The notes under the pieces are model-generated. The model worked only from the letters and a program-made list of their open reading frames with translations. It was not told the origin of the DNA and searched no databases. Below, piece by piece: positions 24,706 through 28,086 of a stretch of 28,086 nucleotides of DNA. Each line of letters starts with the position of its first letter. Position 1 is the stretch's first letter. This stretch comes from Thermoplasmatota archaeon. Its GTDB lineage: Archaea > Thermoplasmatota > E2 > DHVEG-1. A program made the translations under genes and the position numbers. The stretch spans positions 1-28,086 of the forward strand of contig JAFGFQ010000040.1 in assembly GCA_016930995.1 (NCBI GenBank), written 5' to 3'.

Positions 24706-26472
24706 TTAGAAGAACTTAAACACCACGATATCTTGAGATGCTACGTTACCTGCTTTATCGATTGCTTTCACCGTGATGGTTTGCTTAAAGAAAGCTCTCT
24801 GGCTCCATAAATATATGTATGGGGCTTCTGTGTCATTTCCAAGAAGCTGCATGTTGACATAGAATTCCACGCGGTCCATCCCTGCGTCATCATCTGAGGC
24901 GGTCGCCTCGATATCGATTTTTCCAATGATCAGGGTGCCCCCGGAGAGTGTCATGATTTCTTTATTCAGGAAATAGAGTGCTTTTATTGGTTTGGTGATC
25001 TCCAAGCTAGGGTCGGTTGTGTCAGGAACCGGGCAGATAACGACTGCTTGCTCGACAACAGTGTAGTTATACCCTGCGTGATAATCAGACAACCACCATT
25101 GGCAATCGATATCTGGTTGAGGTGATCCAATAGAGACATTATAGATGTCATGGGAGATATTGGCCGCATCGTTATGATCAACAGATGCCGGATTCGTAAC
25201 ATCTAAGGTAGGATCACTGAAGGCGATCATGGAATCTTCAGAATTGACTCCTGCGCAGGTGACGTAGTGTCCTGCACGTCTCACTGATTGTGGTGGGGGA
25301 TTGAAATATTCTGTCTGAAACGCCCAGTCAAAGGGAGAGCCATAGGGGTCCATCGGGACTCCACGCATCCATCCTGTCCCTGGCGGGTAGGGGTTTCCGG
25401 TGTCGAAGTACCATTGGTAATGATACCCGGAAACCAGTTGTGTGACATCAAAGTAATACAGAGATCCGGGGATTAGCATAACCGATGGTGCAAAATTGAA
25501 TCTTACCCAGGTCGGCACCCCAAGCACACCAGGGTTTACTATCGCAGACCCGATTGGGGCGGCCGGAGAGGGAGCATCATACACATTGATTTGCACATCG
25601 CAGGGAGTACCTGAACTCTGAAGGAGGATTTCGATTGCATCAAGTCTGGACGCCATGGGAACAAATTCCTGATAATCAGTCCATGTTGTTATCTTGCATG
25701 GTTCGGGGAGTGCACCAAGAGGTTGTATTTGGTCAATGATGAGAGGACCAACCACATAATCAAAAGAGCCTAAGAGGAGGATAACATCTTGGCTGTCCTC
25801 TATTTCATTTTCAATGGTGCTAAAGCTTGGTCTATTATACACTTGAACGGTAAATTTATCAGAAAGACCCGTCGTATCAAACCAATCGATGATCGCATCT
25901 TCCATATCATTGATATGGGTCGTTCCTTTCCCGGTCGTGTTCATCGCCCGTGCAAGGTTCTCAATAAGCAGGGGCGCATTTGCGGTTGCATGGTCATCGC
26001 CAGCTCCGTAATCTTCCACGAGTGCGAATTGATCCTCACCATCACCAGGTATGCCGGTTGGATCAGCATATTTTGAGTCAAACCACCAGAAGCAATTCGC
26101 CAGTGCGACCGGTCCGCAGAAGATCCATTCTTCGACATCATCACCGCTTGCCACGCTATTCAAATAACAATCCGTGCCTGGGGCAATACAATTCTCCGTA
26201 GGATTGTAGATATCGTCTCCCTCAACTGTGGATTCGATTGTCCCATTTGGCCCAGCGCTGATTTTTTTCCAACGGCTTTGTTGCTGATCAAAATCTGGCA
26301 TTCCTTGTGGCGCATAGTTCGGGTATGACGGTTTCCAGTACCACCCTCTGCTTTGGACGGTAGTATCTGTTTTGGTTATAGTTACTGTTTGTATTGCCTG
26401 GGCTGATGTTAGTACGAGAATGAAAAGTACAACGAGAGAAACAACAGCCTTCCCAAATCCATTCTTCTTCAT
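24706..26472 (-). CDS. Secreted C39-like cysteine peptidase with an inserted beta-sandwich and an Ig-like domain
   Basis: This 588-residue exported protein has a signal peptide at about 1-26. A papain-fold peptidase follows: WIFCGPVALANCFWW gives the candidate nucleophile Cys119, GHYVTCAGV gives His402 and FSDPT gives Asp420. Between Cys and His, residues 260-390 form a separate beta-sandwich (FVPMASRLDAIEILLQSSG, then WVRFNF, PGSLYYFDV and DWAFQT). It resembles jelly-roll modules found in many secreted proteins. Residues 488-588 are an Ig-like domain. The ATG at 26472 is chosen because GGAGGG lies seven bases upstream; an ATG at 26532 would add 20 residues ahead of the signal peptide. Likely role: extracellular proteolysis or peptide processing. 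Unlike the C13 peptidase it does not carry the shared C-terminal tail. Confidence 0.7.
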   Translation of the reverse strand: MKKNGFGKAVVSLVVLFILVLTSAQAIQTVTITKTDTTVQSRGWYWKPSYPNYAPQGMPDFDQQQSRWKKISAGPNGTIESTVEGDDIYNPTENCIAPGTDCYLNSVASGDDVEEWIFCGPVALANCFWWFDSKYADPTGIPGDGEDQFALVEDYGAGDDHATANAPLLIENLARAMNTTGKGTTHINDMEDAIIDWFDTTGLSDKFTVQVYNRPSFSTIENEIEDSQDVILLLGSFDYVVGPLIIDQIQPLGALPEPCKITTWTDYQEFVPMASRLDAIEILLQSSGTPCDVQINVYDAPSPAAPIGSAIVNPGVLGVPTWVRFNFAPSVMLIPGSLYYFDVTQLVSGYHYQWYFDTGNPYPPGTGWMRGVPMDPYGSPFDWAFQTEYFNPPPQSVRRAGHYVTCAGVNSEDSMIAFSDPTLDVTNPASVDHNDAANISHDIYNVSIGSPQPDIDCQWWLSDYHAGYNYTVVEQAVVICPVPDTTDPSLEITKPIKALYFLNKEIMTLSGGTLIIGKIDIEATASDDDAGMDRVEFYVNMQLLGNDTEAPYIYLWSQRAFFKQTITVKAIDKAGNVASQDIVVFKFF

Positions 26473-26560
26473 TTCTTTTCCCTCCAATATCCTGTAGGTT
26501 TTTTCAACGGGTGAAGCGATAACTAATCGCACTCGGTCTAGGTTTGCCTCCCGTTATGAA

Positions 26561-26603
26561 CATTCTTATTTAACTTAAATTCATCAACTATTATATATAA
26601 TTT
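26561..26603 (-). promoter_or_regulatory. Promoter region of the C39-like peptidase gene
   Basis: On the minus strand two TATA-like boxes are visible, AAATTATATATAA (26591-26603) and GTTAAATAAG (26566-26575). They would give leaders of about 95 or 70 bases to the ATG at 26472. Which is used cannot be told from sequence. Confidence 0.4.
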
Positions 26604-26648
26604 ATTCAAAGATAGAATGATATGAAGGACGGATGTTGAGATAGTTAT

Positions 26649-27059
26649 CTAATTCCTGGTTGATTTTCCATTTTTAACATGAAAATTCTCAACAATCCAT
26701 TGTTTTATTTCATCTCTTACTTGTTGAAATTCTTGGTAGGAGGTCGGATCGAAAAACCCTCGGTGCAGGATACTTTTTCCTGGAAAAAAAGGGCAAGTCT
26801 CCTTTGCATAATCACAGACCGTGACAACAACATCAAAAGAGATACCTTGGAATTCATCGATGCTTTTCGACCGATGGTTTGAGATATCGATACCGATTTC
26901 TTTCATCACCTGGATAGCAAGTGGATGAACTTGTGTGGGGTGGATACCTGCGCTCTTGACCGTATAGCACTGTCCGTATAACTTTCGCAACAATCCTTCA
27001 GCCATCTGGGAGCGGGCAGCGTTATGTGTACAAAGAAATAAAACGTTTTTTTTACTCAT
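26649..27059 (-). CDS. arsC: Arsenate reductase, thioredoxin-type (low-molecular-weight phosphatase family)
   Basis: This 136-residue protein has the phosphatase P-loop CTHNAARS with Cys10 and Arg16, the two resolving cysteines in CDYAKETCPFFPG (Cys82 and Cys89), and the acid Asp104 in FFDP. This three-cysteine spacing matches the pI258-type arsenate reductase that reduces arsenate to arsenite with thioredoxin. The start overlaps the end of phoU by eight bases, so it is co-translated with the phosphate genes. Because arsenate enters through phosphate transporters, the location makes functional sense. A protein tyrosine phosphatase role is less likely given Cys82 and Cys89. No arsenite exporter is seen in the window. 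Confidence 0.85.
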   Translation of the reverse strand: MSKKNVLFLCTHNAARSQMAEGLLRKLYGQCYTVKSAGIHPTQVHPLAIQVMKEIGIDISNHRSKSIDEFQGISFDVVVTVCDYAKETCPFFPGKSILHRGFFDPTSYQEFQQVRDEIKQWIVENFHVKNGKSTRN

Positions 27060-27753
27060 TTTTCTTTATTCCGGTAAAACAGGTCTTTGAGGTATCCTCA
27101 CGACAGTCGATTTCCACACGTTGCCCGGTCACCATATAAATGATTTTTTCAGCCATCTTGCAGGCATGATCACCGCATCGCTCAAGATACCGTGCGATGA
27201 TGATATAATAGGTACAACGAGTAATCACTGAGGGGTCCTCCATCATGTAGGTGAGACATTCCCGAAAAATGGAATAGCGAAGTTCGTCAACCGTTGTTTC
27301 CCGGTCGATGAAATCATTGAATTTCGAGATATCTCCTGTTTCAAACGCATACAATGCATCATTGATCATGCTGGTTACTAGCTCAGCCATGTGTGGGAGG
27401 CTGACTAATTTTTTTACATGACCGTTTTTTTGAAATTCAACGACGAGTTTTGCGATGTCTTTTCCGTACCGCCCAATTCTGTTCAAATAGGTTATCAGTT
27501 TCAAGATACAGGCGATTTCCCGTAGATCCCCTGCCATGGGTTGGTACAGTGCCATTAATCGAAGTGCTTTTTCCTCGATGTCGTCATCCATATCAGCTAA
27601 CTTTACTTTATTTGAGATGACCCAGTTGGCTTTTTCTGTATCTATCTCTTTTAGGGCTTCAACAGATTTTGACAGCATCTCTTTTGCCAAATGCCCCATG
27701 GTATCAACATCTTTTTTTGTTTGATTCAATTCAACATGGAATTTTTCAACCAT
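27052..27753 (-). CDS. phoU: Phosphate signalling/uptake regulator PhoU
   Basis: This 233-residue all-helical protein has two PhoU repeats. Their metal-site helices are visible as YLNRIGRYGKDIAKL (about 88-102) and YLERCGDHACKMAEKI near 195. It modulates the Pst transporter and phosphate signalling. GAGGTGA just ahead of the ATG, overlapping the pstB stop, supports the start and coupling to pstB. The second repeat carries the canonical GDHA; the first has RYGKD in place of the usual GD pair. Confidence 0.9.
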   Translation of the reverse strand: MVEKFHVELNQTKKDVDTMGHLAKEMLSKSVEALKEIDTEKANWVISNKVKLADMDDDIEEKALRLMALYQPMAGDLREIACILKLITYLNRIGRYGKDIAKLVVEFQKNGHVKKLVSLPHMAELVTSMINDALYAFETGDISKFNDFIDRETTVDELRYSIFRECLTYMMEDPSVITRCTYYIIIARYLERCGDHACKMAEKIIYMVTGQRVEIDCREDTSKTCFTGIKKNE

Positions 27754-27764
27754 AATTGTTCACC

Positions 27765-28086
27765 TCAACCGAATCTTCCTGTGATATATTTCTCTGTGAG
27801 TTCCTCCTTAGGATCCTCGAAGATTTGCTCGGTTTTTCCAAATTCAATTAATTTTCCTAGATACATATACGCGGTAAAGTCACTAACTCGTGCAGCTTGC
27901 TGCATATTATGAGTAACAATGATAACGGTATATTTCTTTTTTAATTCAAGCATTAAATCTTCAATTTTTGCTGTTGCAATCGGGTCAAGGGAGGAGCAGG
28001 GTTCGTCCATTAAAATAATCTCCGGTTCTATGGCAAGTGATCGGGCGATACAGAGCCGTTGCTGTTGACCACCGGAAAGCCCCATG
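27765..28086 (-). CDS. pstB: Phosphate ABC transporter ATP-binding protein PstB (partial, cut by the window edge)
   Basis: Only the C-terminal 107 or so codons are in the window; the true start lies beyond base 28086. The methionine at 28085 is internal. Visible motifs are the ABC signature [16 protein letters not shown], Walker [14 protein letters not shown], and the switch region [16 protein letters not shown]. The ending [12 protein letters not shown] is typical of PstB. It powers high-affinity phosphate import together with PstA, PstC and PstS, which should lie to the right. The gene is followed after 11 bases by phoU. Confidence 0.92.
   Translation of the reverse strand, partial: MGLSGGQQQRLCIARSLAIEPEIILMDEPCSSLDPIATAKIEDLMLELKKKYTVIIVTHNMQQAARVSDFTAYMYLGKLIEFGKTEQIFEDPKEELTEKYITGRFG

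Noticed and set aside
1..28086. CRISPR arrays, insertion sequences, integrases or phage genes
   Set aside because: No regularly spaced repeats, transposase-like proteins or flanking terminal repeats were seen anywhere in the window.

Overview
The window reads as chromosomal DNA of an archaeon, most likely a sediment-type lineage of Candidatus Thermoplasmatota. The reasons are archaeal-style TATA boxes ahead of several genes, a smc-scpA-scpB cluster followed by short zinc-ribbon membrane proteins, and large secreted proteins built from PKD, fibronectin III and Ig-like modules. This assignment is inference from gene style; no rRNA or tRNA gene is present to confirm it.

Layout. Bases 1-801 are AT-rich and hold no convincing gene, but contain hairpins, a degenerate repeat pair and a promoter palindrome. 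Two secreted or surface proteins follow on the + strand (802-5044): a legumain/caspase-like (C13) peptidase with PKD domains, and a membrane-anchored FN3/PKD adhesin-like protein. Bases 5070-13922 form a sulfate-transfer locus. It holds two secreted aryl-sulfate sulfotransferases (ASST), two cytoplasmic PAPS-type sulfotransferases, a GNAT-type acyltransferase and a class I amidotransferase-like protein. The first ASST, the GNAT, one sulfotransferase and the amidotransferase-like gene all run on the - strand. The second ASST and second sulfotransferase diverge from a shared TATA region. Bases 13945-15944 encode an ABC-2 exporter whose permease carries an outer loop with a pentapeptide-repeat register.

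Bases 16186-21305 encode the condensin complex SMC-ScpA-ScpB with overlapping or tight junctions. Two zinc-ribbon membrane proteins follow, each with its own promoter. On the - strand come a B12-type radical SAM enzyme translationally coupled to a DUF2085-like membrane protein, then a secreted C39-like cysteine peptidase interrupted by a beta-sandwich module. The right end is a phosphate/arsenate cluster read leftwards: pstB (cut by the window edge), phoU and a thioredoxin-type arsenate reductase.

How the parts connect. The secretome here (two cysteine-peptidase folds, an adhesin-like protein and two ASSTs) suggests a cell that works on extracellular protein and sulfated or aromatic material. 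The two most interesting observations are a similar C-terminal tail on the otherwise unrelated C13 peptidase and both ASSTs, which could be an uncharacterised surface-sorting signal, and the paired ASST plus PAPS-sulfotransferase locus, which may be a surface sulfation module. Both are inferences from sequence alone.
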